From Virgisporangium ochraceum (lineage in GTDB: Bacteria > Actinomycetota > Actinomycetes > Mycobacteriales > Micromonosporaceae): a DNA stretch of 64,000 nt. Under the pieces are notes generated by a model. That model was not told where the DNA came from. It searched no databases and saw only the letters and a program-made list of their open reading frames with translations. How positions within the stretch are numbered: the first letter of the stretch is position 1; every line of letters begins with the position of its first letter. The stretch spans positions 186,001 to 250,000 of the forward strand of contig NZ_BOPH01000088.1 of assembly GCF_016863655.1 (NCBI RefSeq), read 5' to 3'. Below are positions 7,898-17,366 of the stretch, piece after piece. Made by a program: the position numbers and the translations under genes.

Positions 7898-9883
7898 TCA
7901 GTACGGCTGGACGTGGATGACGTGCACCGGTTCGGTGTCGGGTCCGACGCGGACGAACGCGTGCTCGCCCCAGTTCCAGTGCTGCCCGGTCACCAGGTCG
8001 TGGGCCACGAAGCTGTCGGACCATTCCAGGCCCAGATCCGGCATCGTCAGGTGGATCCAGGTGTCGCGGGTGTACACGGGATCGAGGTTGGCGACCACGA
8101 GGATCACGTCGTCGCGGTCGTAGACCCGGCGGGCCTTGGAGAACACCAGCACCTGGTCGTCGTCGGCGCGGTGGAAGCGTAGGTTGCGCAGCCAGTGCAG
8201 GGACGGGTGGGCGCGGCGGATCTCGTTGATGCGGCGCAGGTACGGGGCCAGCGTGGCGTCGCCGCGCTCGTCCCAGCGCCGGTCCTTGTACTCGTACTTC
8301 TCGTTGTCGATCTGCTCCTCGGCACCGGGCCGCGCGACGTTCTCGACCAGTTCGTACCCGGCGTAGATGCCGTAGGTGGGCACGAGCGTCGCGGCCAGGG
8401 CCGCCCGCATCTTCCAGGCCGCCACGCCGCCGCGCTGCATGAACGGCGTGAGGATGTCGTGGGTGGTCGGCCAGAAGCTGGGACGCATGTACGCCGCCGC
8501 CGGACCGGCCAGCTCCCGGCAGTACTCCTCGATCTCGGCCCTGCCGTGCCGCCAGGCGTAGTACGTGTAGGACTGCTGGAAGCCGGCCTTCGCGAGGTTG
8601 TGCATCATCGGCGGGCGGGTGAACGCCTCCGCCAGCCAGATGGTGTCGGGATGCTCGGCACCGACGTCGGCGATCAGCCGCTCCCAGAACACGACCGGCT
8701 TGGTGTGCGGGTTGTCGACCCGGAAAATCGTGACGCCGTGGCCGATCCACAGCAGCACGACGCGCCGGATCTCCGCGTAGATGCCCTCCGGGTCGTTGTC
8801 GAAGTTGAGCGGGTAGATGTCCTGGTACTTCTTCGGGGGGTTCTCGGCGTACGCGACCGAACCGTCGGCCCGCGTGGTGAACCACTCCGGGTGCTCGGTG
8901 ACCCACGGATGGTCGGGCGCGCAGTTCAGCGCGAGGTCGAGGGCCACCTCGAGGCCGAGCCCGCGCGCCTGCGCGACGAACGCGTCGAAGTCGGCGAACG
9001 TGCCGAGGTCGGGGTGCACCGCGTCGTGGCCGCCATCGGCGGAGCCGATGGCGTAGGGCGATCCGGGGTCGAGCTCACCGGCGTGCAGGGTGTTGTTGGG
9101 ACCCTTGCGGTTGACGCGCCCGATCGGGTGGACCGGCGTGAGGTACACGACGTCGAAACCCATGCCCGCGACCGCTTCCAGGCGGCGGGACGCGGTGGCG
9201 AACGTGCCGCTGGTCCACGTGCCGGTGGTCTCGTCGAACGTGGCGCCCTCCGAGCGGGGGAAGAACTCGTACCAGGCGCCGTACAGGGCCCGGACCCGCT
9301 CCACCAGCCAGGGGAACCCGGGGCTCGCCGACACGTGGTCGCGCAGCGGGCGTTCGACCAGCTCGCGTCGGACGTCCGCCGACACGCCGGCGCTCAGCCG
9401 GTCCTCCTTCGCGGAACCGTTGTCGCGCAACGCCTTCACCGCCTGCTCCAGCACGGCGGCCCCCTCGGCCGGACGCGACACCTCGGCCACCGCCCGCTCC
9501 AGGACCCGGGCGCCCTCCTCGAGCATCAGCTCGACGTCGACACCGGCGCCGATCTTGATGACCGCGTCGTGGTGCCACGTGCCGTACGGGTCCGACCAGC
9601 CCTCGACCCGGAACGACCACCGCCCGGTGCGGTCGGCGCAGACGGTCGCCGCCCACGCGTCCAGGCCGGCGTTGACGCGGACCATCGGCAGGTGGTGCTC
9701 CGCGCCGGCGGGGTCGGTGAGCACCACGGTGGCGTTGACCGCCTCGTGCCCTTCGCGGAACACCGTCGCGGTGACGTCGAACTCCTCACCGACGACGGAC
9801 TTCGTCGGCCGGTTGCCGCCGTCGACGACCGGCGCGACATCGGTGACCGGGATGCGGCCGAACGGCCGGTGCGGGCCTGTCAT
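7898..9883 (-). CDS. glgE: Maltosyltransferase GlgE (alpha-1,4-glucan:maltose-1-phosphate maltosyltransferase)
   Basis: A 661-residue GH13_3 enzyme that transfers maltose from maltose-1-phosphate to the non-reducing end of alpha-1,4-glucan in the cytoplasm. The N-terminal part contains GNRPTKSVVGEEFDVTA, typical of GlgE. The catalytic barrel shows IFRVDNPHTKPVVFWERL (nucleophile Asp near residue 390) and WLAEAFTRPPMMHNLAKAGF (acid/base Glu near 418). Length is normal. The usual partners treS-pep2 and glgB are not in the window; instead the gene follows an unknown gene after cydC and precedes the Hsp70-WD40 gene, probably within one long transcript. Family assignment is firm; the reason for its place beside the oxidase genes is unknown. 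Confidence 0.96.
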   Translation of the reverse strand: MTGPHRPFGRIPVTDVAPVVDGGNRPTKSVVGEEFDVTATVFREGHEAVNATVVLTDPAGAEHHLPMVRVNAGLDAWAATVCADRTGRWSFRVEGWSDPYGTWHHDAVIKIGAGVDVELMLEEGARVLERAVAEVSRPAEGAAVLEQAVKALRDNGSAKEDRLSAGVSADVRRELVERPLRDHVSASPGFPWLVERVRALYGAWYEFFPRSEGATFDETTGTWTSGTFATASRRLEAVAGMGFDVVYLTPVHPIGRVNRKGPNNTLHAGELDPGSPYAIGSADGGHDAVHPDLGTFADFDAFVAQARGLGLEVALDLALNCAPDHPWVTEHPEWFTTRADGSVAYAENPPKKYQDIYPLNFDNDPEGIYAEIRRVVLLWIGHGVTIFRVDNPHTKPVVFWERLIADVGAEHPDTIWLAEAFTRPPMMHNLAKAGFQQSYTYYAWRHGRAEIEEYCRELAGPAAAYMRPSFWPTTHDILTPFMQRGGVAAWKMRAALAATLVPTYGIYAGYELVENVARPGAEEQIDNEKYEYKDRRWDERGDATLAPYLRRINEIRRAHPSLHWLRNLRFHRADDDQVLVFSKARRVYDRDDVILVVANLDPVYTRDTWIHLTMPDLGLEWSDSFVAHDLVTGQHWNWGEHAFVRVGPDTEPVHVIHVQPY

Positions 9884-9927
9884 GCCACCACGCTAACGGC
9901 ATCGATCGGGATGCGCTCCCCGGCGGG

Positions 9928-11205
9928 TCAGGCCGGTCCGGTTCTCCCGGCGACGTGCCGGCAGGCGTCGCGGAGCCCGGCCAGCTCGTCGGCGTCGAGG
10001 TCCTCGACGGTCCGGGTGAGACGGTCGGCGCCGACGGCGAGCTCGGCGGCGCGCAGGTTCTGGAACAACGGCTCCAGCACCGCCGCGGCCGTCCGCAGCG
10101 CCAGCAGCGCCTCGCCGCCCGGCGACGCGACCGCCGTCCGGAGGTCCGGGGCGTACAGGCGACCGGCGTCGTCCTGTGCCAGCGGAAGGCGCATCCGCAC
10201 CATCCCGTGGTAGACCCAGTTCGACGCCATCGTCAGGCAGGCGTGCCGCACGGCGGCCAGCCGGTCGTCGTCGAGGCCGTCGAACAGCGGCGCGAGCCGT
10301 TCGTGGGTCCACTGCGGCAGCGACGGTTCGTGGTGGCAGTGCGGCCCGCTGAGCGCCGCCTCGACGGCCAGTGCCGCCTCGCGCACGGCGAGCACCGTCT
10401 CGCCGGCGGTCTCCTGCCCGGGTGGCAGGTGATAGGTGACCGGCACAGCGGGCTCCGGCGGTGTCCTGGCCGGGGCCGGACCGGTGCTCCAGACGACGCT
10501 GACGTACCAGGCCGACGGCTGCCGACCGTGCTTGCACCACTCGTGGTAGAGGGAGACACTCCCGCCCCGGTCCAGCGGGTACCGGACCATGCATGTCGCG
10601 GCGACGAAGCCGGCGACCTCGTCCCGGGGCACGGGTCCCAGTTCGCAGCCGAACGCCCGCAGCCGGTCGGTGTAGCCGTCGAACGGCCTGTCGCGTCGCC
10701 ACGCCGCGTGCTCCCAGGTGCCGTCGCGGGCGGTCTCGGCGAGCACGAGCGTGGCGCCGGCGGGCACCGGGAAGCCGTCGGGGAAGCCGGGCGGCAGGTC
10801 GCGCCCGTCGAGTTCGGTCAGCGGCCACGTCTGCCCGTAGAAGATGTCGGCCTCGGCGTCGTAGTCGAACGGTGGCGGCGGCGGGAGCCTCGGTCCGAGC
10901 TGACCGTCGACCCCGGCCGACCGGAGTTCGTCGAGCACGATCGCGACGACCTGCTCCGCGTACTGCGCCTCGTCCTTCATGTCCAGGTGGAACACCGGCA
11001 CGCCGTCTTCGTGGAGCACCGTGCACCAGTTCGGCAGCGGCGAGTCGGGCTCCAGCGGATGCGGTATCTGGCTCACCCGTACCGCCGCGCGCCGGAGCGC
11101 CGCGCAGGCGGCGAGGTCGTCGGACGTGTCGTCGACGACGAGGGCCACCGCTGAGGAGTGCCCGGCGACATAGGTCACCAGATCGTCTTCGTCATACCGC
11201 AGCAC
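9928..11205 (-). CDS. Protein of unknown function between cydC and glgE
   Basis: A 425-residue protein read from GTG 11205, overlapping the end of cydC by 14 nt, so it is very likely co-translated with it. It is soluble, with no signal peptide or membrane segment. Visible features are an N-terminal alternating region (YVAGHSSAVALVVDD), a proline run before FDYDAEADIFYGQTWP, a segment VPAGATLVLAETARDGTWEH, and a His-rich stretch SGPHCHHEPSLPQWTHE. The C-terminal third is helical (ALLALRTAAAVLEPLFQNL). I do not recognise a family and no catalytic motif stands out. The start is chosen because the frame is open there and earlier codons lie deep inside cydC. Confidence 0.6.
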   Translation of the reverse strand: MLRYDEDDLVTYVAGHSSAVALVVDDTSDDLAACAALRRAAVRVSQIPHPLEPDSPLPNWCTVLHEDGVPVFHLDMKDEAQYAEQVVAIVLDELRSAGVDGQLGPRLPPPPPFDYDAEADIFYGQTWPLTELDGRDLPPGFPDGFPVPAGATLVLAETARDGTWEHAAWRRDRPFDGYTDRLRAFGCELGPVPRDEVAGFVAATCMVRYPLDRGGSVSLYHEWCKHGRQPSAWYVSVVWSTGPAPARTPPEPAVPVTYHLPPGQETAGETVLAVREAALAVEAALSGPHCHHEPSLPQWTHERLAPLFDGLDDDRLAAVRHACLTMASNWVYHGMVRMRLPLAQDDAGRLYAPDLRTAVASPGGEALLALRTAAAVLEPLFQNLRAAELAVGADRLTRTVEDLDADELAGLRDACRHVAGRTGPA

Positions 11206-12868
11206 GACGCCATGCTGCCATGCGGTCGCGGAGGTCGACGACCTCGTCCACATGCGACAGTGCCTCCGGGCGGTGGGTGACGAACAGGACCGTCCGCCCG
11301 CGCGTCGCGGTGAGGATGTCACGGGTGAGGGCGAGCGCGGTCGGCTCGTCGAGGTGTTCGGTCGGTTCGTCGAGCACCAGCACCGGGAAGTCGGCGAGCA
11401 GGGCGCGGGCCAGCGCGAGCCGGCGTCGCTGGCCACCGGACAGCGCCACCCCGTGCTCCCCGACCGGTGTGGCGGTGCCGTCGGGCAGGGTGCGCACCCA
11501 GTCGAGCAGGCGGGCGTCGGCGAGGGCGGCCTCGAGCTGCGCCGTGGTGGCGTCGCGGCGGGCGACGCGCAGGTTCTCCTCGATGGTCGTGTCGAACAGG
11601 TGGGCGTCGTCGGGCAGGTAGCCGACGACGCGGCGGACGTCGTCGCCGCGGAACCGGCGCAGGTCGGTGCCGTTGAGCGTCACCCGTCCCGCGACCGGGT
11701 CGAGCCAGCGCACGAGCAGCGCCGCGACGGTGCTCTTGCCGGTGCCGCTCGGGCCGACCAGCGCGGTCCGGCGGCCGGGCGTCAGGTCCAGCGACAGCCC
11801 GTCGAACACCGGCCGGCCCGGTTCCCAGCGGGCGGTGACGTTCTCCAGCCGCAGCGTGTAGGGGCCGGACGGCAGCGGCCGGGGCGCGACCGGATCGGGC
11901 GTCGGGTCGGGCGCGGCGAGGACCGCGGCGAGCCGGTCGAGAGCCGTCCGGGCGGCCGCGAGCCGCTGGGCCGCGGCGGGCAGGCCGCCGGCGGCCTCGA
12001 ACACGGCGAGCGGGGTGAGGACGACGACGGCGAGCAGCTCGCCGTCGAGCGCGCCCGCCCGCACCGCCGCCGCGCCGGCGGCCAGCCCGGCGAGGACGCA
12101 GATGCCGGTGCACAGCGCCGTGACCGCCGCCGAGACACCGGTGACGCCGCTCGCCCGTTCGGTGGCCCGGCGCAGCCGCCGGTCGACGTCGGCGGCGCGG
12201 GCGAGATGCTCGTCGACGGCGCCGTAGGCGATCAGGTCGGGCAGGCCGTGCACGAGGTCGACGGTCGCGACGGCGAGTTCGCCGCGCAGCGGCGCGAGGC
12301 GACCGTCGGTGCGCCGCGCCGTGGCGGCCTGGACCAGCGGCACCACGGCGCCGACGACGACGAGCGTGCCGGCCAGGACTGCGCCGGCGACGGGCAGCAG
12401 CGCACCGACGAGGGCGACCGAGCCGACACCGACGAGAATCGTCACCGCGTACGGCAGCGCCACCCGGACCAGCGCGTCGAGCACCGCCTCGACGTCGCTG
12501 ACGAGCCGCTGCACCAGGTCGGCGCGGCGGAAGTCGGCGAGGCCGGCCGGGGCCAGCCGCTGCAGCCGCGTGTACACCCGCACCCGGAGCGCGCCCAGGA
12601 CCCGCAGCGCGGCGTCGTGGCCGACGAGCCGTTCGACGTAACGCAGCACGCCGCGGCTGATGCCGAAGGCGCGCACCGCCACGATCGCGACCATCAGGTG
12701 CAGCACGGGCGGGTGCAGCGCGGCCCGGGAGATGAGGAACGCCGAGGTGGCCATCAGCCCCACGCCGGCGCCCGCGGCACCGACACCGGCCACAGTGGAC
12801 AGTGCCAGCCGTCCCGCCGCCGGTCGCGCGGCCGACAGGAGCAGGCGCAGCCAGGCCGGCGCCGTCAC
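11192..12868 (-). CDS. cydC: CydC, ABC exporter subunit for cytochrome bd assembly
   Basis: A 558-residue half-ABC exporter with five to six membrane helices in the first 300 residues, then an ATPase domain: Walker A GPSGTGKST, signature LSGGQRRRLALARALL, Walker B VLVLDEPTEHLD, and the H-loop FVTHRPE. CydDC is a heterodimer that exports reduced thiols (cysteine, glutathione in E. coli) and is needed to mature cytochrome bd. The start is GTG 12868, overlapping the stop of cydD by 4 nt (GTGA). It is the last cyd gene. The C/D naming rests on gene order (A-B-D-C as in mycobacteria). Confidence 0.93.
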   Translation of the reverse strand: MTAPAWLRLLLSAARPAAGRLALSTVAGVGAAGAGVGLMATSAFLISRAALHPPVLHLMVAIVAVRAFGISRGVLRYVERLVGHDAALRVLGALRVRVYTRLQRLAPAGLADFRRADLVQRLVSDVEAVLDALVRVALPYAVTILVGVGSVALVGALLPVAGAVLAGTLVVVGAVVPLVQAATARRTDGRLAPLRGELAVATVDLVHGLPDLIAYGAVDEHLARAADVDRRLRRATERASGVTGVSAAVTALCTGICVLAGLAAGAAAVRAGALDGELLAVVVLTPLAVFEAAGGLPAAAQRLAAARTALDRLAAVLAAPDPTPDPVAPRPLPSGPYTLRLENVTARWEPGRPVFDGLSLDLTPGRRTALVGPSGTGKSTVAALLVRWLDPVAGRVTLNGTDLRRFRGDDVRRVVGYLPDDAHLFDTTIEENLRVARRDATTAQLEAALADARLLDWVRTLPDGTATPVGEHGVALSGGQRRRLALARALLADFPVLVLDEPTEHLDEPTALALTRDILTATRGRTVLFVTHRPEALSHVDEVVDLRDRMAAWRRAAV

Positions 12869-14499
12869 CGCACACCCGCCGGTGCGCCGAGGCGCAGCTC
12901 GCGGTCGGCCAGCGCGACCAGTTCCGGCCGGTGCGCGGCGATCAGCACGGTGCGTCCGGCGGCGAGCCGCCGGATCGCGGCCATCACCGTGTCGGCCGAC
13001 TCCCCGTCGAGGTTCGCGGTGGGTTCATCGAGCAGCACCAGCGGCGCGTCGCGCAGGAACGCCCGGGCCAGCGCCAGCCGCTGCCGCTGGCCGGCCGACA
13101 GCCCGGTGCCGCCGTCACCGAGGCGGGTGGCGTACCCGTCGGGGAGGGCGTCGACGAAACCGTCCGCGCCGGCGAGCCGGGCGGCGCGGCGCACGGCGTC
13201 GTCGTCGGCGTCGCGGTCGCCGAGGCGGATGTTCGCCGCGACGGTGCCGGCGAACATCCAGGGGCGCTGCGGCACCCAGGCGATCCGCCGCCGCCAGGCG
13301 TCGAGGTCCACAGTGGACAGGTCGAGCCCGTCGACGAGGACCCGTCCGGTGGTCGGCGTCACCAGCCCGAGCAGCACGGCCAGCGCCGTCGACTTGCCGC
13401 TGCCGCTCGGCCCGGTCAGCGCGACGACCTCACCCGGCCCGACGGTCGCGGTCACCGAGAGGGCCGGCTCCGCGCGTCCCGGATACTCCACGACGACCGC
13501 GTCGAAGCGGATCGTGCCGACGGCCGGTGCCACCGCGGACGCCGCGCGCGGTGCCGGGCCGGCCTCGATGACGGCGAAGGCCTCCTCGGCGGCGGCGAGG
13601 CCCTCCGCGCTGGCGTGGTAGTTCGCTCCCACCTGGCGCAGCGGCAGGTACGCCTCCGGCGCCAGGATCAGCACCAGCAACGCCGTCGCCAGGTCGAGGT
13701 CGCCGGAGACGAGGCGCAGCCCGATGCCGACGGCGACGAGCGCGACGGACAGGGTGGCGAGCAGTTCGAGCACGAGGGAGGACAGGAACGCGGTGCGCAG
13801 CGTGCGCATCGTGCGGCGGCGCTGTTCGCCGCTGATGCGGCGGATCGTCGCCGCCTGGGCGCCGGCCCGGCCGAACACCTTCAGCGTCGGCAGGCCCGCG
13901 ACGACGTCGAGGAAATGGTGGGAGAGCCGGGTCAGCAACCGGAACTGGCGGCGGTTGGCCGCTTCGGTGTGCAGGCCGACCAGCGCCATGAACAGCGGGA
14001 TGAGCGGCAGCGTCAGGGCGATGGTCGCGGTGGCGACGAGGTCGACGGGCAGGATCCGCGCCAGCACGATCGCCGGTACGAGGGCGGCGAGTACCAGCTG
14101 CGGCAGGTACCGGGCGAAGTAGGCGTCCAGGGCGTCGAGGCCGCGGGTGGCGAGCGTCGCGACCGCGCCGGTGTCGCGGTGGCCGGGGTGTTCCGCGACG
14201 GCGGCCAGCAGCCTCGTGCGGAGCTGGCTCTTGACCGCCGCCGCGGCCCGGACCGCGGCCACCTCCTGCGCCCAGGCGACCGCCGAGCGGGCCGCGGTCA
14301 CCACGGCCAGCCATCCCAGCGTCGGTACCAGGTCGGCCGGTCCTGCGTCGTCGAGGAACACGGCCGTGATGCCACCGGCGAGCAGGGTCGCCTGCGCCAC
14401 GACCAGGCCGGCCAGGGCCAGGCCGAGCGCGACCGTCAGCGCCAGGAAGCCCCGGGTGGCGCGGGCGTGGCGCAGCAGCCGCGGGTCGAGCGGTCTCAC
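12865..14499 (-). CDS. cydD: CydD, ABC exporter subunit for cytochrome bd assembly
   Basis: A 544-residue half-ABC exporter. The membrane domain (about 1-300) contains the exporter coupling region HHFLDVVAGLPTLKVFGRA, which is characteristic of CydD. The nucleotide-binding domain has GPSGSGKST, the signature LSAGQRQRLALARAFL and LVLLDEPTANLD. It pairs with CydC to form the thiol exporter required for haem insertion into cytochrome bd. The GTG at 14499 overlaps the cydB stop (GTGA), so the whole cydABDC set is coupled. Function is firm from motifs plus context. Confidence 0.93.
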   Translation of the reverse strand: MRPLDPRLLRHARATRGFLALTVALGLALAGLVVAQATLLAGGITAVFLDDAGPADLVPTLGWLAVVTAARSAVAWAQEVAAVRAAAAVKSQLRTRLLAAVAEHPGHRDTGAVATLATRGLDALDAYFARYLPQLVLAALVPAIVLARILPVDLVATATIALTLPLIPLFMALVGLHTEAANRRQFRLLTRLSHHFLDVVAGLPTLKVFGRAGAQAATIRRISGEQRRRTMRTLRTAFLSSLVLELLATLSVALVAVGIGLRLVSGDLDLATALLVLILAPEAYLPLRQVGANYHASAEGLAAAEEAFAVIEAGPAPRAASAVAPAVGTIRFDAVVVEYPGRAEPALSVTATVGPGEVVALTGPSGSGKSTALAVLLGLVTPTTGRVLVDGLDLSTVDLDAWRRRIAWVPQRPWMFAGTVAANIRLGDRDADDDAVRRAARLAGADGFVDALPDGYATRLGDGGTGLSAGQRQRLALARAFLRDAPLVLLDEPTANLDGESADTVMAAIRRLAAGRTVLIAAHRPELVALADRELRLGAPAGVR

Positions 14500-15515
14500 G
14501 TCGAGGCGTCCACTGTGGACGGGACCGGGATGTGCTCGACGGTGAGCCGCTTGCGGAACACCCAGTACGTCCACGCCTGGTAGCCGAGCACGATCGGGGT
14601 GAACACCACGGCGACCCAGGTCATGATGCGCAACGTGTACGGGGTGGACGCGGCGTTGGTCGTGGTGAGGCTGTTCGCGTCGGCGAGCGTCGAGGGCAGC
14701 ACGTTCGGGAACAGGGTGACGAACAGGGCGGCCGTCGCGAGCACGATCGTGGCCGCCGTTCCGATGAACGCCCAGCCCTCCCGGCGCCGGTGGGCGGCCA
14801 CCACGGCGGCGACGAGCGCAAGTGCCGCGGCACCCGACAGCACGAGGCCACCGGCGTCGCCGTACGACGCCTGCGTCCACACCAGGAAGCCGGCCGCGAC
14901 CACGACCGCCGCGACGCCGAGGCGTACGGCGAGGTCGCCGGCGTGGCGGCGCACCCGGCCGTCGGTCTTCAGCGCGAGGAACACCGCGCCGTGGAGGGTG
15001 AACAGGGTGAGGGTGGTGAGGCCACCGAGGAGCGCGTACGGGTTGAGCAGGTCGAAGAAGCCGCCGACGTACTCGTGGTCGGCGTCGAGCTTCACGCCGC
15101 GCACGATGTTGCCGAACGCGACGCCCCACAGCAGCGCCGGAACCAGGCTGCCGCCGATGATGCAGGCGTCCCACCGGCGCCGCCACGTGACGCTGTCGAC
15201 CTTGCCGCGGTACTCGAACGCCACCCCGCGCAGGATGAGCGCCACGAGGATGATGAGCAGCGGCAGGTAGAAGCCGGAGAACAGGGTGGCGTACCACTCT
15301 GGGAACGCGGCGAACGTCGCGCCGCCGGCGACGAGCAGCCACACCTCGTTGCCGTCCCAGACCGGTCCGATGGTGTTGATGAGCACGCGGCGTTCGCGTT
15401 CGTCGCGGCCGATGACGGGCAGCAGGATGCCGACGCCGAAGTCGAAGCCCTCGAGCAGGAAGTACCCGGCCCACAGCACCGCGATCAGGATGAACCAGAC
15501 GGTGGTCAGTTCCAT
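14496..15515 (-). CDS. cydB: Cytochrome bd quinol oxidase subunit II
   Basis: A 339-residue integral membrane protein with about eight to nine helices. It begins MELTTVWFILIAVLWAGYF and has the conserved LEGFDFGVGILLP and GPVWDGNEVWLL motifs of CydB. With CydA it forms the high-affinity bd oxidase that takes electrons from menaquinol and reduces oxygen to water at low oxygen tension. GGGAG upstream of ATG 15515 and a 16-nt gap from cydA indicate the same transcript. Confidence 0.96.
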   Translation of the reverse strand: MELTTVWFILIAVLWAGYFLLEGFDFGVGILLPVIGRDERERRVLINTIGPVWDGNEVWLLVAGGATFAAFPEWYATLFSGFYLPLLIILVALILRGVAFEYRGKVDSVTWRRRWDACIIGGSLVPALLWGVAFGNIVRGVKLDADHEYVGGFFDLLNPYALLGGLTTLTLFTLHGAVFLALKTDGRVRRHAGDLAVRLGVAAVVVAAGFLVWTQASYGDAGGLVLSGAAALALVAAVVAAHRRREGWAFIGTAATIVLATAALFVTLFPNVLPSTLADANSLTTTNAASTPYTLRIMTWVAVVFTPIVLGYQAWTYWVFRKRLTVEHIPVPSTVDAST

Positions 15516-15531
15516 TGGTCTCTTTCTCCCG

Positions 15532-16917
15532 TCAGTACGCGAACGCGAGCTGCTGGTCGTCGTCGTCCTTCTGCTCCACCTCGGGAGCGCCGGCCCGCGC
15601 GTACCGCACGAAGAGGCCGACCTCGATCACCGCCAGCACTCCATAGAGGACGGTGAGGACGATCAGCGACGTGGCGACCGTGGGCGCCCCGACCGTCGGG
15701 GAGACGCTGTCGGCGGTGCGGAACACGCCGAACACGGTCCACGGTTGCCGGCCCATCTCGGTGAAGATCCAGCCGAACGAGTTCGCCAGCAACGGCATCG
15801 CGACGGTCGACACGGCGGCGACCCACAGCCAGCGGTTGGTGGGGGTGCGCCCCTTGCGCGTGGTCCACAGCGCCAGCGCGGCGATGAGCATCGCCAGCAC
15901 GCCGAAGCCGATCATCAGCCGGAACGACCAGTAGGTGACCGGCACGTAGGGCACGTAGTCGCCCTCGCCGTACTTCTCCACGGCCGCGCGTTGCAGATCG
16001 TCGATGCCCTCGACCTCGCCGTCGGGTGAGCCGGTCGCCATCAGCGACAGCAGTGACGGGATGCGCACGCTCGCGACCTCCTCGCGGCCGTCGAGGGTGC
16101 CGATGGTGAACACCGAGAAGCTGGCCGGCCCCGAGTTCTGGTACAGCGCCTCGGCCGCGGCCATCTTCATCGGCTGCTGCTCGGTCATCACGCGGGCCTG
16201 GATGTCTCCGGTGACGAGGATCCCGATGCCGGCGACGATGACGACCCAGGCGCCCAACCGCAGCCCGGGCCGGAACACGCCGGCCTGGTTACGGCGGCGG
16301 ACGTGCCAGGCGCTGACGGCCAGCATCAGCGCGCCCGCGGTGAGGAAGCAGGCGGTGATGGTGTGCGCGAACGTGACCACCGCGGTGCTGTTGGTGAGCA
16401 CGGCCGGGAAGTCGGTGAGTTCGGCCCGCCCGGTGTCGGCGTTGACGCGGTACCCGACCGGGTGCTGCATCCACGAGTTGGCGGCGAGGATGAAGTACGC
16501 CGAGAGCATCGTGCCGATCGAGGCGAGCCAGATGGTGGCGAGGTGCACGCGTTTGGGCAGCCGGTCCCAGCCGAAGATCCACAACCCGAGGAACGTCGAC
16601 TCCAGGAAGAACGCCAGCAGACCCTCGATGGCCAGCGGGGCGCCGAAGATGTCGCCGACGAATCGGGAGTAGGCGCTCCAGTTCATGCCGAACTGGAACT
16701 CCTGCACGATGCCGGTGACCACGCCCATGGCGAAGTTGATGAGGAACAGCTTCCCCCAGAACTTCGTGGCGCGCAGGTACTCCGGCTTCCCGGTGCGAAC
16801 CCAGGCGGTCTGCAGCCCGGCCACCAACGCCGACAGTCCGATGGTGATCGGCACGAAGATGAAGTGGTACACGGTGGTGATGCCGAACTGCCACCGGGCC
16901 AGGTCAAGAGCGTCCAC
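15532..16917 (-). CDS. cydA: Cytochrome bd quinol oxidase subunit I
   Basis: A 461-residue membrane protein carrying the three haems. Visible landmarks are the haem b595 ligand region VYHFIFVPITIGL, the second-His helix VTFAHTITACFL, the quinol-binding loop with VMTEQQPMKMAAAEALY, and the GWIFTEMGRQPW motif of helix 7 to 8. The Q-loop is of the short type typical of actinobacteria. The start is GTG 16917, eight bases after GGAAAGGA. The gap upstream contains a DevR-type box, so expression is probably raised by hypoxia together with the island further right. Confidence 0.96.
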   Translation of the reverse strand: MDALDLARWQFGITTVYHFIFVPITIGLSALVAGLQTAWVRTGKPEYLRATKFWGKLFLINFAMGVVTGIVQEFQFGMNWSAYSRFVGDIFGAPLAIEGLLAFFLESTFLGLWIFGWDRLPKRVHLATIWLASIGTMLSAYFILAANSWMQHPVGYRVNADTGRAELTDFPAVLTNSTAVVTFAHTITACFLTAGALMLAVSAWHVRRRNQAGVFRPGLRLGAWVVIVAGIGILVTGDIQARVMTEQQPMKMAAAEALYQNSGPASFSVFTIGTLDGREEVASVRIPSLLSLMATGSPDGEVEGIDDLQRAAVEKYGEGDYVPYVPVTYWSFRLMIGFGVLAMLIAALALWTTRKGRTPTNRWLWVAAVSTVAMPLLANSFGWIFTEMGRQPWTVFGVFRTADSVSPTVGAPTVATSLIVLTVLYGVLAVIEVGLFVRYARAGAPEVEQKDDDDQQLAFAY

Positions 16918-16981
16918 AGAGCGTCCTTTCCGCGCAGGGTGCCTCGGAGGGAGCTTCGGCCCTGGGGTCGGACCGTCGACA

Positions 16982-16995
16982 GGGCCGAAGGTCCC
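16982..16995. promoter_or_regulatory. DevR/DosR-type box upstream of cydA
   Basis: GGGCCGAAGGTCCC, which on the minus strand reads GGGACCTTCGGCCC and equals the consensus of the window. It lies 65-78 nt upstream of the cydA GTG. A weaker, degenerate half (GGAACCAGGTCC) follows at 17005. Confidence 0.75.
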
Positions 16996-17044
16996 CTTCC
17001 CGTGGGAACCAGGTCCGGCGTGCGGGCGCACGTTCCGTCCGAAA

Positions 17045-17082
17045 CGCAACCGGCGGCGCGCAACCGGCGGCGCGCAACCGGC
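17045..17082. repeat. 14-bp tandem repeat in the cydA upstream region
   Basis: The unit CGCGCAACCGGCGG is repeated about 2.7 times between the two DevR-type boxes of the cydA upstream gap. It is not in an assigned gene. It could space the two boxes or be slippage noise in GC-rich DNA. Confidence 0.7.
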
Positions 17083-17105
17083 ATAGAGGCCCGTATCGGC
17101 ACCGC

Positions 17106-17119
17106 GGGACCTTGGTCCC
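17106..17119. promoter_or_regulatory. DevR/DosR-type box, perfect palindrome
   Basis: GGGACCTTGGTCCC. It lies about 190 nt upstream of cydA on one side and 69-82 nt upstream of the small plus-strand frame at 17188 on the other, so it may serve either. Confidence 0.7.
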
Positions 17120-17187
17120 TGCCGGGCACCGAGCCATCGAGATTGGTTGAAGGCGTCGATAGATAGTCGACGTGGGAGCCATTCACA

Positions 17188-17343
17188 GTGGGCGTCCGGA
17201 GCCAGGGCACCGCGATCGCTGATCGGGCCGAGAGCCTGATCGAGAAGTACGCGTCCGCCGATCCGGCGACGCTTCCTGCGCCCCCGGAGGAGTTGGCGGT
17301 AGACGCCGTCCGCGACCTGCGCGAGCGGGTCGAGGCCATCTGA
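17188..17343 (+). CDS. Possible small helical protein, 51 residues
   Basis: A short frame from GTG 17188 to TGA 17343. The predicted peptide (VGVRSQGTAIADRAESLIEK at the start, ELAVDAVRDLRERVEAI at the end) is amphipathic-helical with a proline-rich hinge, unlike random GC-rich translation, and third codon positions are mostly G or C. A DevR-type box lies 69-82 nt upstream and a strong hairpin starts 24 nt after the stop. No clear ribosome-binding site was found. It could be a small hypoxia-induced protein; no family recognised. Confidence 0.4.
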   Translation: MGVRSQGTAIADRAESLIEKYASADPATLPAPPEELAVDAVRDLRERVEAI

Positions 17344-17366
17344 CGCCACGTCCCCCACTGAACCGG

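Noticed and set aside
5582..8182. A long plus-strand frame opposite the Hsp70-WD40 gene.
   Set aside because: The opposite strand has seven clear WD blades and an ATPase core; the plus-strand product has none.
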